Assembly (NCBI GenBank): GCA_947503305.1
Contig: CANNDF010000003.1
Location: 124,001-188,000, forward strand
Length of the DNA: 64,000 bases
DNA from: an uncultured Dokdonia sp.
GTDB taxonomy: Bacteria > Bacteroidota > Bacteroidia > Flavobacteriales > Flavobacteriaceae
Direction: 5' to 3'
Under the pieces are notes generated by a model, which had not been told where the DNA came from, did not search any database, and saw only the letters and a program-made list of their open reading frames with translations. Made by a program: the position numbers and the translations under genes. Shown in pieces: positions 44,552 through 53,189 of the stretch; positions within the stretch are counted from its first letter, which is position 1; every line of letters begins with the position of its first letter.

Positions 44552-45958
44552 AGCCCCTTCTAATCGCATAAATTGCGATGGTGTCAAGTTACTAAAACGC
44601 TTAAAAGATTTATTAAAGGTTACTTTATTATTGTAGCCTACTTCATAAGCGATATCAATAATATTAAGGTTATCCTTATTATCTTTAAGAAGTTCCATCG
44701 CTTCTTCTACTCTAAACTTATTAATCAATTCAAAAAAGTTAAGTCCAAAATGTTCATTGATTACTTGAGAAGCATTATGCCGTGTAGTACCAAGTCTATT
44801 TGCAATTGTTTCAAGTTTAATTGAGTTTTGACGATACACTTTTTCTTCTTCCATAAGTTTTACTAGTTGCTCTTTGAGTTCATTAGAAAAACTAACTGTA
44901 AGGCCTGAGTTCCTATACTTAGGTGCTCTACTTACTATAGCTTTTGCAGTACCTACTAAAATTTGTGGATTAGAATATGCAATATATCCTATATAAAGTA
45001 CCAGCGAAGTCATTGAGAATAATTGCGCATGGAAAATAGGGCTATTAAAGTCATCATTAATAATAAGAATTCCATATACAGCGTAGGAAATGGCATAAAT
45101 CGCATGGATGGTAATAATGATGCGATGTAAGCGTATCTTTTTAGGAGAGGTTTTAGAGTTTTTCTTTTTATTCTTAATGTATAATCGTAAGGTTAAATAC
45201 CCATATATTAGCAACGATACTAGTTTTATAATAGTAACAGAGTTTTTATAAGGATGTGCAGCATACTCTCCTACTCCCAGCATTACTTGTAACTTTTCTT
45301 CAGAAGATAAGCTATATATAGGCATAAATACAGCAATAAAAATTAAAGTAGGAATTAAATGTAATGCATCAGATCGTTTGAATGTATAATTTTCAGTAAT
45401 CCGTTTAAAATAAAAATATAAAACTGGCCCATACAAAAAAGAAAATAGGGTAGACATGGATAGTGTATGTGGCTCTTGAAAAGTGTAATTTGTCAAATAA
45501 AGGGATATATGAATTAAGAAGAATGAATGCATAAACACAAAAACCCCAATCAATCCATTTGCTACTCGATCAGTACGTTTTCTTATGTTCAGTACAAAAG
45601 CAATAAAAAACCCTATCAATCCAACATATAGATAAAAAAATGTACTCATATTAAATTTGAGCAGGTATTTATCTTTTAGAGCAATAAATCCATCGCTGTG
45701 TTTTATTCCTTCATAAACACTGTTTTCTAAAATTGAAAAGTCCCCAGTTTCAAGTATATAATTACTAAGGTTTAAAACAGCAACATCTGCGTTTCCTTCT
45801 TTTGCAGAAAGAATAGCATCTTTCTCATACTGATCTGCTTTTGAAAGTTGAAAACTTCCTTCTGGCCCTGTCGGATTTACTATTGATGTAACTGCAAACA
45901 TCGAAGTACAGCATAATAGAAATATAAAAACGATGGTGGGGGTTCTAAAAAAATGCAT
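44546..45958 (-). CDS. Membrane-spanning AraC-family regulator (7TM-like)
   Basis: The ATG at 45958 gives a signal peptide (MHFFRTPTIVFIFLLCCTSMFA); the frame is open to 46015. After an exported segment of about 90 residues come seven or so hydrophobic helices (for example TFFYLYVGLIGFFIAFVLNI, LIGVFVFMHSFFLIHISLYL, TLIFIAVFMPIYSL), then a cytoplasmic AraC domain (about 385-470) with VYRQNSIKLETIANRLGTTRHNASQVINEHFGLNF and NIIDIAYEVGYNNKVTFNKSFKRFSNLTPSQF. It may read a signal in the membrane or periplasm and act directly on DNA. The targets are unknown. Confidence 0.88.
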   Translation of the reverse strand: MHFFRTPTIVFIFLLCCTSMFAVTSIVNPTGPEGSFQLSKADQYEKDAILSAKEGNADVAVLNLSNYILETGDFSILENSVYEGIKHSDGFIALKDKYLLKFNMSTFFYLYVGLIGFFIAFVLNIRKRTDRVANGLIGVFVFMHSFFLIHISLYLTNYTFQEPHTLSMSTLFSFLYGPVLYFYFKRITENYTFKRSDALHLIPTLIFIAVFMPIYSLSSEEKLQVMLGVGEYAAHPYKNSVTIIKLVSLLIYGYLTLRLYIKNKKKNSKTSPKKIRLHRIIITIHAIYAISYAVYGILIINDDFNSPIFHAQLFSMTSLVLYIGYIAYSNPQILVGTAKAIVSRAPKYRNSGLTVSFSNELKEQLVKLMEEEKVYRQNSIKLETIANRLGTTRHNASQVINEHFGLNFFELINKFRVEEAMELLKDNKDNLNIIDIAYEVGYNNKVTFNKSFKRFSNLTPSQFMRLEGAS

Positions 45959-46266
45959 ATGGTTTGGATTAACAGTCAACCTAAAGGTACAAAATTGTCG
46001 TGTATATAAAAGCAAATAGGTATACCCCGATAAATGTTTACGTATTAGAACATTAAAATAGAATTCAGTTTAAAAATTAAAAATTAATATAAATAACTAC
46101 TAATCAAATATTTAAAAGGTAACTTTTTGTCGGTTATTTAAATTTTAGAAGTAAAAAAAAGTCGGTAAAAAAATGAAGTAAAACTTATGCTTATTACATC
46201 TATACATCAAAAAATGTGGTAGTATGAATAAAATCCATAACTATTAAGCAATTATAATTATAACAA
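45959..46266. other. Gene-free 308-base AT-rich region
   Basis: It lies between the AraC-type gene and the acyl carrier protein gene, which are both on the minus strand, so it holds the end of the polyketide operon and the promoter of the AraC-type gene. Two GTCGGT motifs occur (46138 and 46161 area). No clear terminator or coding frame was seen. Confidence 0.5.
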
Positions 46267-46512
46267 TTAGTTAAGTTTTAATGCAATTATTTCTAACGCA
46301 TTTGCTACAGTATCCATTTTTTCGATTTCACTATCTTCAATGGTGATATCAAAATGATCTTCTACATCTAATACTATGTCTACTAGATTTGCAGAGTTTA
46401 TATTGAGCTCGTTAATTAAGTGACTATTAGGATTTATGTCATCTATAGTGACATCTGTTGGTAAGTAAATTTTGATCACATTCTTTAATGCCTCATAATG
46501 TTCTGAATTCAT
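46267..46512 (-). CDS. Acyl carrier protein of the type III PKS operon
   Basis: An 81-residue carrier protein that should hold acyl chains on a phosphopantetheine arm. The context LINELNINSANLVDIVLDVEDHFDITIEDSEIEKMDTVANALEII matches helices II and III of acyl carrier proteins. The attachment Ser is Ser40, but the usual DSLD is replaced by NSAN. It is the last gene of the operon, six bases after the ketosynthase. It probably serves the operon enzymes rather than bulk fatty-acid synthesis, since housekeeping AcpP keeps DSLD. Confidence 0.88.
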   Translation of the reverse strand: MNSEHYEALKNVIKIYLPTDVTIDDINPNSHLINELNINSANLVDIVLDVEDHFDITIEDSEIEKMDTVANALEIIALKLN

Positions 46513-46518
46513 ACGGTT

Positions 46519-47802
46519 CTATTCTTTATTTGGTAAATATTTTTTAAACAACATACAACAATTTACATCCCCAAAACCAAAACTAGCTTTAGCAACAATA
46601 TCAACTTCTCTATATAATGTTTTTGAAGGAATCCTTTCTTTATCGACAATATCTAAAATATCTTGATGTATATCATCAGAATTTACATTTCCAAAAATCA
46701 TATTCTGTTCTATTTCTATAATTGCCGCAACACTCTCTATACTGCCAGCAGCAGCTAAGCAATGTCCCGTCATACTTTTAAGAGAATTAATATATGGAAA
46801 CTCTTTTCCAGCGAGCCCTAGTGCAGTACTCCAGTTTTTTATTTCTGTAGGACACATTCCTGTTGCAGTAAGGTGTCCATTAATTGTACTTATCATTTCT
46901 GGTTTAACATATGTATTAGTCAATGCATCTTTTATACAACGTTGAACTGCCTTACTATTAGGCGCTGTCATACTGCCATTTTGCCGTTGCCCGCCACTAT
47001 TTACAGCACCTCCTAATATTTCGGCATAAATATATGCGCCTCGATTTAATGCACTCTCTAAGCTTTCTAACAATAGAGCTCCTGCCCCACTTCCAGGCAC
47101 AAAACCACTTGCATCTGTTTGCATAGGCCTACTACCAGCTTCTGGTTGATAATTATGTTTTTTATTAAGTACTCGCATTGCATCAAAACCTCCCCAAATA
47201 TAGGGCCCAGAATCATTACAGCCTCCTACTAACATACGTTTTGAATACCCATTTGCAATTCGGTCATATCCCATCAAGATACTTTCTGTTCCTGTAGTAC
47301 AAGCGCTTGAATTTGTTGTAACTTGATTTCCTGCACCCAAATACCCTCCTAAATATGCACTTATTCCACTCGCCATTGTCTGAATTACCGTTGTGCTTCC
47401 TAAACGTTTTACTCTCCCTTCATCTGTAAGATAAATAGCCTTCCTGAATTTATCTGCTCCTAGCAATGAGGTTCCAAAAATAATTCCACTATCATAATCG
47501 ACATCGTCTTTACTCATTATAGATAAACCAGCATCTTTCCAAGCATCTACTCCAGCTATCATACCATACATAATTCCAGTCGCGTCCATATCACGAAGTT
47601 GTAATGGTGAAAAATATGTAGATAGCATTTCTTCTGGTATTTTAGGTTGACCCGCTATCTGGCAACCAAAATTAAGATCTGCGAGCTCTTGATGATATCG
47701 GACTCCAGAAATCCCTTTTTTTATTGCCTCTGTAAAATCAGATATGCCTATCCCATTGGGAGCACAAACCCCTAATCCCGTAACAACAACTCTTCGTTTC
47801 AT
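46519..47802 (-). CDS. Beta-ketoacyl-ACP synthase, FabF type
   Basis: It condenses acyl groups with malonyl-ACP. The active site is complete: Cys168 (SSACTTGTES), His310 (NGHLTATG), Lys342 and His347 (KSMTGHCLAAAGS). The start MKRRVVVTGLGVCAPNGIG and the GFGDVNCCMLF end are those of FabF-type enzymes; the length of 427 is normal. It follows the dehydratase by three bases and precedes the carrier protein. In this operon it should extend or prime the acyl chain that feeds the polyketide synthase. Confidence 0.92.
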   Translation of the reverse strand: MKRRVVVTGLGVCAPNGIGISDFTEAIKKGISGVRYHQELADLNFGCQIAGQPKIPEEMLSTYFSPLQLRDMDATGIMYGMIAGVDAWKDAGLSIMSKDDVDYDSGIIFGTSLLGADKFRKAIYLTDEGRVKRLGSTTVIQTMASGISAYLGGYLGAGNQVTTNSSACTTGTESILMGYDRIANGYSKRMLVGGCNDSGPYIWGGFDAMRVLNKKHNYQPEAGSRPMQTDASGFVPGSGAGALLLESLESALNRGAYIYAEILGGAVNSGGQRQNGSMTAPNSKAVQRCIKDALTNTYVKPEMISTINGHLTATGMCPTEIKNWSTALGLAGKEFPYINSLKSMTGHCLAAAGSIESVAAIIEIEQNMIFGNVNSDDIHQDILDIVDKERIPSKTLYREVDIVAKASFGFGDVNCCMLFKKYLPNKE

Positions 47803-47805
47803 ATA

Positions 47806-48240
47806 TTATATTGAAAACATCCCTGATAATGTTCCTTCGCTTGCTACATCTCCATTTTCGTTTGTCAATGTAACATTACACTTTAACTTATTAAACCTAA
47901 AATACTCTATATCGGATACTACAGTTACTTTTTCTCCAGGAAACACTGGCTTTATATAATCTGTTGTAGCATTTGTAAATGCAACCTTTAATCCTTTCAG
48001 TTTTTCTAAATCGTTGATCAAATAAATACCTAAGCACACCAATCCTATTTGTGCCATACATTCTGTAAGAATAACTCCTGGTGTTACTGGATATTCTTTA
48101 AAATGCCCCTTATAAAAAAAAGACTCTTTCTGAAATGTATATACACCCTCTACGCCCCTATTATTTATACGTATAATCTCATCTACAAAAAGAAAAGGTT
48201 CTTTATATGGCAACAACGATATGATTTCTTCACCACTCAT
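47806..48240 (-). CDS. 3-hydroxyacyl-ACP dehydratase-like hotdog protein
   Basis: A 144-residue single hotdog domain. The FabZ-like segment FFYKGHFKEYPVTPGVILTECMAQIG contains the catalytic His and, in helix, Glu in the usual positions (H-x-x-x-x-x-x-P-G then E-x-M-A-Q). LLPYKEPFLFVDEI at the N terminus is also typical. It would dehydrate 3-hydroxyacyl-ACP. The start overlaps the reductase stop by four bases, showing translational coupling. Confidence 0.88.
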   Translation of the reverse strand: MSGEEIISLLPYKEPFLFVDEIIRINNRGVEGVYTFQKESFFYKGHFKEYPVTPGVILTECMAQIGLVCLGIYLINDLEKLKGLKVAFTNATTDYIKPVFPGEKVTVVSDIEYFRFNKLKCNVTLTNENGDVASEGTLSGMFSI

Positions 48241-49043
48241 CGTATATGTTCTCCTCCATCTACAGGTAGTACAACTCCGTTAATCCATGAGGCTTCATCT
48301 CTGCATAATAGATATACCGCGTTTGCAACATCTTTGGGTACTGTCAAACGATGATATGGATTCCTTTTAAGAGTGGTTGTTTTCATTTGATCACTACCAG
48401 GTATTAATCGTAGACTCTCTGTATCTGTAACTCCAGCTTGTATACAATTTGCTTTAATACATAGTGGCGCAAATTCTAGCGCGATACTTCTTACAATACT
48501 CTCTAATGCAGCTTTAGCTGCGGCTACTGCGCCATACTGATGCCATGCTCTTGTACTTCCTTCGCTAGTAAATACAAGGACTCTGGAATCTTTTGAAAAT
48601 AATCCAGCGTTGGCAATAGAAACAACCCAATCATATACACTTATTGCCATAGCATCAATAGTCAATTTAAAATCATCGTTATTAAGTGTTCTATCATTAT
48701 CTTCACTATAAAGAGGTTTTAAGTTTCCTCTGGCAATACTATGTACTACCACTTTTACTTGTCCCTTGCCTAATTTTTTTAAAAGATCGTTTATAACATT
48801 TTTCCTCTTTTCTGGATGAATAGCATCTGTATTATATGTAAGCACTTGTACTTTATTTGATTTCATAATGGCAACTTCATCCTCAAAAGTAGTCAATACA
48901 CTTCGTCTACTTCTATGAAGTATACATATGTGCATCCCTTCTGAAGCTAGTTTTTTTGCTGTAGCGAGACCTAAGCCACTACTACCCCCTAAAATAATAG
49001 CCCATTTACCAATATAATCTTGTACTTTATTCATTGTTACCAT
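48237..49043 (-). CDS. FabL-like enoyl-ACP reductase (short-chain dehydrogenase fold)
   Basis: A 268-residue NAD(P)H-dependent reductase. The nucleotide loop is GGSSGLGLA (19-27). The active site is Tyr170-x6-Lys177 (YGAVAAAK), the spacing of enoyl reductases FabI/FabL, not the Tyr-x3-Lys of ketoreductases. KAALESIVRSIALEFAPLCIKANCIQAGVTDTESLRLIPG resembles Bacillus FabL. An ATG at 49034 would remove a seven-base overlap with the polyketide synthase gene. It should reduce the enoyl chain made by the dehydratase next to it. Confidence 0.85.
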   Translation of the reverse strand: MVTMNKVQDYIGKWAIILGGSSGLGLATAKKLASEGMHICILHRSRRSVLTTFEDEVAIMKSNKVQVLTYNTDAIHPEKRKNVINDLLKKLGKGQVKVVVHSIARGNLKPLYSEDNDRTLNNDDFKLTIDAMAISVYDWVVSIANAGLFSKDSRVLVFTSEGSTRAWHQYGAVAAAKAALESIVRSIALEFAPLCIKANCIQAGVTDTESLRLIPGSDQMKTTTLKRNPYHRLTVPKDVANAVYLLCRDEASWINGVVLPVDGGEHIR

Positions 49044-50089
49044 TTGAGTAAAACACGTTGTGCAGAAAATCCAGGACCAAAACTCAACATAATGCCTAAA
49101 TCGCCTTTTGGGAGTCTTTTATCCATAAATCTTTCTAAAACATACAGTACAGTCGCACTACTCATATTTCCATAAAGACGTAATACTTCCTTTGTATCAT
49201 CTATATTCTTTCCTAATTTCCCAAAGAGTTCTTCCACAGTCTCAATAATTTTACGCCCTCCTGGATGAAAAATTAAGTGATCAATTTGATCTATTATTAG
49301 ATTATTTTTCTTTAAGAATGGATGTATAATATCTGGAAACTGACTAGCAATTGTTTCTGGAACTTGTTGGTCCAATATCATTTGTAATCCTGTATTTACG
49401 AGTTTAAAGCCCATCATATGCTGTGCATCATAAAAATGATACATTTCTGTATCAATTATCTCTACACCTTGATCTTCTTCATGTGAAGATAATAAAACAC
49501 AAGCAGCTCCATCACCAAATATAGCCGCACTTACGATATTAACCATAGAAAAATCTGAATGCTGAAAAGTAGCTGTTGGACTTTCAATAGCAATAACTGC
49601 AGCTCGTTTCCCAGGGTTTGCTTTAAGAAATTCATTTGCATATACAACCCCAGAAACTCCAGCGGCACAACCCATTTCTGTAACTGGCAACCTTACAATA
49701 TCTTGCCGTAGGTTTAATGCATTGATCAAATATGCATCTAGGGACGGGATCATAATTCCTGTGCAACTCACTGTTATTATAAAATCTAATGTTTGAGGTT
49801 CCCAGTTTGCTTTCGCAAAAGCGTTATTTAAAACTTGTTTTCCAAGAGTAACAACTTCTCTAGTGTAAATGTCATTTTTTTCTTCAAAACTTGTTGCCGT
49901 AAAAACTTCTTCTGGAGACATAATACTATAACGTTTGTCTACAGCCGCATTACCAAATATTTTTTTTACTTTTCGTTTAAAACGATCATCTTGATCATAA
50001 AGCCAACTGTCTAAAAACGGTAGTATTTCATCCGTAGATCTATGATATTTTGGTAATTGTTTTGCTACAGTAGCAATTTTTACGTTCAT
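49037..50089 (-). CDS. Type III polyketide synthase (chalcone/alkylresorcinol synthase family)
   Basis: A homodimeric ketosynthase that extends a starter with malonyl-CoA and cyclises it. The catalytic triad is complete: Cys141 (TEMGCAAGVSG), His275 (IFHPGGRKI) and Asn308 (YGNMSSATV), with the family spacing. FGDGAACVLLSS and LSFGPGFSAQRVLLKW are also diagnostic. The 350-residue length is normal. Neighbouring fatty-acid enzymes suggest a fatty acyl starter, giving an alkylresorcinol, alkylpyrone or similar. A palindrome variant encodes NAFAKAN. It overlaps the methyltransferase stop by four bases. Confidence 0.95.
   Translation of the reverse strand: MNVKIATVAKQLPKYHRSTDEILPFLDSWLYDQDDRFKRKVKKIFGNAAVDKRYSIMSPEEVFTATSFEEKNDIYTREVVTLGKQVLNNAFAKANWEPQTLDFIITVSCTGIMIPSLDAYLINALNLRQDIVRLPVTEMGCAAGVSGVVYANEFLKANPGKRAAVIAIESPTATFQHSDFSMVNIVSAAIFGDGAACVLLSSHEEDQGVEIIDTEMYHFYDAQHMMGFKLVNTGLQMILDQQVPETIASQFPDIIHPFLKKNNLIIDQIDHLIFHPGGRKIIETVEELFGKLGKNIDDTKEVLRLYGNMSSATVLYVLERFMDKRLPKGDLGIMLSFGPGFSAQRVLLKW
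49809..49822. repeat. Iterated palindrome (one mismatch) inside the type III PKS gene
   Basis: GCTTTCGCAAAAGC, in frame, coding AFAKA within a variable helix. Confidence 0.65.
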
Positions 50090-50799
50090 ACAGTTTTAAT
50101 TAACCACAAATATCGAAACGCCCATTTCCATGTTACTTTAGAAGTTTTGAGTTTCAATTTTTTTGCAAATGTTTCTAATTCATGTTTTTTAAATGCGCTA
50201 GCTATAGATACAAGTCCGTCATTTTTTGCAACATAGCTCCTTATAAAAATACGACTAAAAAGCATATAGAGTACATATGCTACTCGGCTTCTATGTAAGT
50301 CGTTTATAATGATGCCAACTTTCGTGAAAAGTGTGAACTGTTTTATAAACTTAAGAATCTCCTCATCTGTAAAATGATGTATTGTTAATGTACATATTAC
50401 TATATCACATGTAAATGAATTAACATCGATCATCATAACATCTTTTTTTATAAAAGATATCTCTGGATAGTTCTTAGACATTGATCTGGCTATATCTATA
50501 CTTTGAGAGTTGATATCTAACCCTATTAGATTTAACTCAAGATCGTCATCCTTACATTTATCCACAATAAGTCGTAGCATCTCTCCATCACCACAACCTA
50601 TATCTACAATAGTCCATTTTCTTTTTTTAGAATTTTCTTTAAATAGTTTTTCTATAGCTCTTATCGTAATCAAATTACCGCCGAGCATTCTATTTACTTT
50701 AGAAATATCTAAAAGTGCATCTTTAAGAGCCTTTTCTGGAACGTTTGGGTCATCCATAAGCTCTATCTCTGTACTACGATTCCGTAAATTTCTCATCAT
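50086..50799 (-). CDS. Class I SAM-dependent methyltransferase of the PKS operon
   Basis: A 237-residue Rossmann methyltransferase. Motif I is IVDIGCGDGEML, motif II LIGLDINSQSI, and the ICTLTIHHFTDEE stretch is common in small-molecule O- or C-methyltransferases. A C-terminal hydrophobic part (VAYVLYMLFSRIFI, WAFRYLWLIKTV) could bind a lipid or the membrane. It sits between an FAD oxidoreductase and the type III synthase, with four-base overlaps on each side. By analogy with alkylresorcinol-modifying methyltransferases, it probably methylates the polyketide product. The substrate is inferred. Confidence 0.85.
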   Translation of the reverse strand: MMRNLRNRSTEIELMDDPNVPEKALKDALLDISKVNRMLGGNLITIRAIEKLFKENSKKRKWTIVDIGCGDGEMLRLIVDKCKDDDLELNLIGLDINSQSIDIARSMSKNYPEISFIKKDVMMIDVNSFTCDIVICTLTIHHFTDEEILKFIKQFTLFTKVGIIINDLHRSRVAYVLYMLFSRIFIRSYVAKNDGLVSIASAFKKHELETFAKKLKLKTSKVTWKWAFRYLWLIKTV

Positions 50800-51914
50800 A
50801 TAGCACTTCCATGTGTTGATTGTATGATTCTTTGTAAAAGATATGGGGATTTACTAATTATTGCTACCCCAGCACGTGTAAGGCTTTTATATTGTAATGC
50901 ATTTTGAATCCACCAACCAGCTTTTAATCGTTTTTGAAATGCAGCATTCCATTGTTTTTTATACCTGTCTTCTAATTCTAATCGAGGTCTCTTTTCTGAT
51001 CGTTGCTCTATCAATAATATAGATATAATTTTTGCACTATGAATTGCCATAGCCATACCATTACCGCATAATGGATGTATTAAACCTGCACTATCTCCTA
51101 TCATAAAAATATGGTTTTCAATAGGGGCTTTTTTTTCAAAAGATATCTGACTTATAGTTAAAGGTTTTTCAAAAACGATTTCACTTTCTTTAAAAAAAGA
51201 ACGTAATGCATTGTTCCTACAAAGAACTTCTGTCTGGTAATTTTCTACATTCTTATACTTTTTAAAAGACTTATAATCTGCCAAATAACATACATTTACA
51301 TAATCCGTTTCTACTTTTGACAATCCGCAATATCCGCCACTAAAATTATGTAAAGCAACAAGATTATTAGGAAATGGAGCTTTATAATGTGCTTTAACAC
51401 CTAGCCAAGGTGACTTTTGTTGTATAAACTTTCGCGAAAGCTTAATATCCATACCACTCCGTTTTCCATAAGCCCCTAAAACATACGTAGACACAAAAGA
51501 ATCTCCTTTTGCCGTTGTGATTTCAAAATGATCTTTTATAAATGAAACATTATTTACAGTTGCTTGAAGAATAGTCACTCCTAACAATAAGGCTCTATCG
51601 ACCATAAGCTTGTCCAAGGTATATCTACTGATACCAAAACCTCCTAAGGGTAATGCAACATTTAATACCACGTCAGACAATCCTGAGAATTGGAATCTAT
51701 CTATCTTTTTTGCTCCTTTTTCAAAAGGGAAAATACCAAGTGTTTCTAAATAGGGCAATACCTCATTAGATACATATTCGCCACATACTTTATGTTTTGG
51801 AAATGTATTCTTCTCTATAAGCACTATTTCAAAACCTTCTTGAGCAAGATGTATAGCACTGGTCAAACCAGCCAGACCTCCGCCAATAATCAAAATTGAA
51901 ACTTCCTTATTCAC
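50796..51914 (-). CDS. FAD-dependent oxidoreductase, geranylgeranyl-reductase/monooxygenase family
   Basis: A flavoprotein of about 372 residues. The FAD fold is ILIIGGGLAGLTSAIHLAQEGFEIVLIEK, followed by KHKVCGEYVSNEV (typical of the geranylgeranyl-reductase-like group) and MIGDSAGLIHPLCGNGMAMAIHSAKI. I chose the GTG at 51914 because it begins right before the FAD fold; the frame is open from a TTG at 51932, which lies in the terminator of ompA. It is first in the operon. It likely hydroxylates or reduces the polyketide lipid, as SrsC-type flavoproteins do after type III synthases in Streptomyces. A palindrome variant codes LSRKF. Confidence 0.88.
   Translation of the reverse strand: MNKEVSILIIGGGLAGLTSAIHLAQEGFEIVLIEKNTFPKHKVCGEYVSNEVLPYLETLGIFPFEKGAKKIDRFQFSGLSDVVLNVALPLGGFGISRYTLDKLMVDRALLLGVTILQATVNNVSFIKDHFEITTAKGDSFVSTYVLGAYGKRSGMDIKLSRKFIQQKSPWLGVKAHYKAPFPNNLVALHNFSGGYCGLSKVETDYVNVCYLADYKSFKKYKNVENYQTEVLCRNNALRSFFKESEIVFEKPLTISQISFEKKAPIENHIFMIGDSAGLIHPLCGNGMAMAIHSAKIISILLIEQRSEKRPRLELEDRYKKQWNAAFQKRLKAGWWIQNALQYKSLTRAGVAIISKSPYLLQRIIQSTHGSAI
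51426..51443. repeat. Iterated palindrome (one mismatch) inside the FAD oxidoreductase gene
   Basis: ACTTTCGCGAAAGC, in frame, coding LSRKF. Confidence 0.7.
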
Positions 51915-51933
51915 AGCAAGTGAAGTTAGCAAT

Positions 51934-51966
51934 AAAAAAATCCTTAGAAAAAATTCTAAGGATTTT
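51934..51966 (-). terminator. Rho-independent terminator after the OmpA gene
   Basis: AAAATCCTTAGAA pairs with TTCTAAGGATTTT (13 base pairs, loop AAAA); on the minus strand it ends in seven T. It lies 20 bases before the PKS operon start codon, so the operon needs either its own promoter or leaky read-through from the OmpA gene. Confidence 0.9.
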
Positions 51967-51991
51967 GAATACTGTAATATAAATTAGAGTA

Positions 51992-52690
51992 CTATTTACC
52001 TCCCGATTCTTTAATGGCTTCTTGTTTCATGGTTTCGTTAGGAACAATCGCAAGACTTACTCTTCTGTTTTGAGCTCTTCCTGCGGCTGTATTATTATCT
52101 CCTATAGGCTGTGTTTCTCCATACCATACCGTGGTAAAACGCCCTCCAGATACGCCTTTACTCACTAAGTAATTTGTAACAGCGTTTGCTCTGTTTTCTG
52201 ATAATGTCAAATTATAAGAATCTGGCCCTGAACTATCGGTATGACCTGCAACAATAATATTTGTCTCATTGTATTCCTTCATCACATTTGCCATTCTAGT
52301 AAGCAACTCTTGTGATGCACTATTAATGTTATACTTATTTGTGTCAAAATAGACTCCAGAATTTTCATCAAAAGTGACTACAATCCCATCATCGATACGC
52401 TCAACTTTTGCTCCAGGAATTTCTTCTTCAATTTTCTGAGCTTGTTTATCCATTTTTGCTCCTATAAGTACTCCAGCTCCTCCACCTAGAACACCTCCTA
52501 TAACAGCTCCTAGCTCTCCATTACCACCTTTACCAACATTATTACCTATAACAGCGCCTAATATGGCTCCACCTGCTGCACCAATAACAGCTCCTTTTTG
52601 TTTATTATTTGCATTTTTTGTGGCTTCACAACCTATTAGCATCATTCCTGCTATAAAGAGTAATACCCCATTTCTTAGTATCATTTTCAT
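51992..52690 (-). CDS. OmpA-family lipoprotein with glycine zipper (YiaD-like)
   Basis: A 232-residue outer-membrane lipoprotein. The lipobox ends at Cys21 (MMLIGC). A glycine-zipper segment (GAVIGAAGGAILGAVIGNNVG to VLIGAKMD, about 33-80) is followed by an OmpA peptidoglycan-binding domain (about 105-222) with YFDTNKYNI, VAGHTDSSGPDSYNLTLSENRANAV and AQNRRVSLAI, including the Asp and Arg that contact diaminopimelate. It probably links outer membrane and wall. It follows the lipocalin gene by 19 bases and ends in a strong terminator. Confidence 0.92.
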   Translation of the reverse strand: MKMILRNGVLLFIAGMMLIGCEATKNANNKQKGAVIGAAGGAILGAVIGNNVGKGGNGELGAVIGGVLGGGAGVLIGAKMDKQAQKIEEEIPGAKVERIDDGIVVTFDENSGVYFDTNKYNINSASQELLTRMANVMKEYNETNIIVAGHTDSSGPDSYNLTLSENRANAVTNYLVSKGVSGGRFTTVWYGETQPIGDNNTAAGRAQNRRVSLAIVPNETMKQEAIKESGGK

Positions 52691-52709
52691 AATGAATATA
52701 TTTAATTTG

Positions 52710-53189
52710 TTATTCTGATGTTTTTGTAAAATTCATAGAGATTGTAAATGGACTCCCATCTACTTGCACAGTTTGATTTATCTGTAAATCGGTATCAGAC
52801 AAATATGAAAGCTGTAATCTAAACCCTTGATTTGTTACTGATTTAAGTTTTTCATTGGTAGGTTTTAAAAGAATGTCATAATTAGTATCGCTACCATTAT
52901 TGTTTGGAATACTCCAGATAAAATAACGTTTACCTGTAGTACAATCACTTGATGTAACATCATAATTACCCGAATTATTATTTGGAATAAATCGCCATGT
53001 ACTACCTGCAAGACATTCTGAACTTACATCATTAAATAGAGTTACATTGTATTCACCAGCTTCACTATAGGAAATATTATTAAGTGTCCAATACCCTTTT
53101 AAAGTCTTCTTAGAGGTCTGTATGACATTGCTTGTTCCGCAAGAAATTAAAGGCAAACTTGCAAGAAATAGAATAAATAGTCTTTTCAT
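52710..53189 (-). CDS. Lipocalin-like lipoprotein
   Basis: A 159-residue lipoprotein, lipobox Cys17 (LPLISC). The KGYWTLNNISYSEAGEYNVTLFND start and the CLAGSTWRFIPNNNSGNYDVT motif are those of lipocalin-like proteins of Flavobacteria, which form a small beta barrel. Two cysteines (CLAG, DCTTG) could pair. It is the first gene of the pair with the OmpA lipoprotein. The ligand is unknown. About 290 gene-free bases lie upstream. Confidence 0.82.
   Translation of the reverse strand: MKRLFILFLASLPLISCGTSNVIQTSKKTLKGYWTLNNISYSEAGEYNVTLFNDVSSECLAGSTWRFIPNNNSGNYDVTSSDCTTGKRYFIWSIPNNNGSDTNYDILLKPTNEKLKSVTNQGFRLQLSYLSDTDLQINQTVQVDGSPFTISMNFTKTSE

Noticed and set aside
50318-50332. Possible degenerate palindrome (ACTTTCGTGAAAAGT) in the methyltransferase gene
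   Set aside because: The centre and outer bases have drifted; I could not separate it from chance and did not count it.
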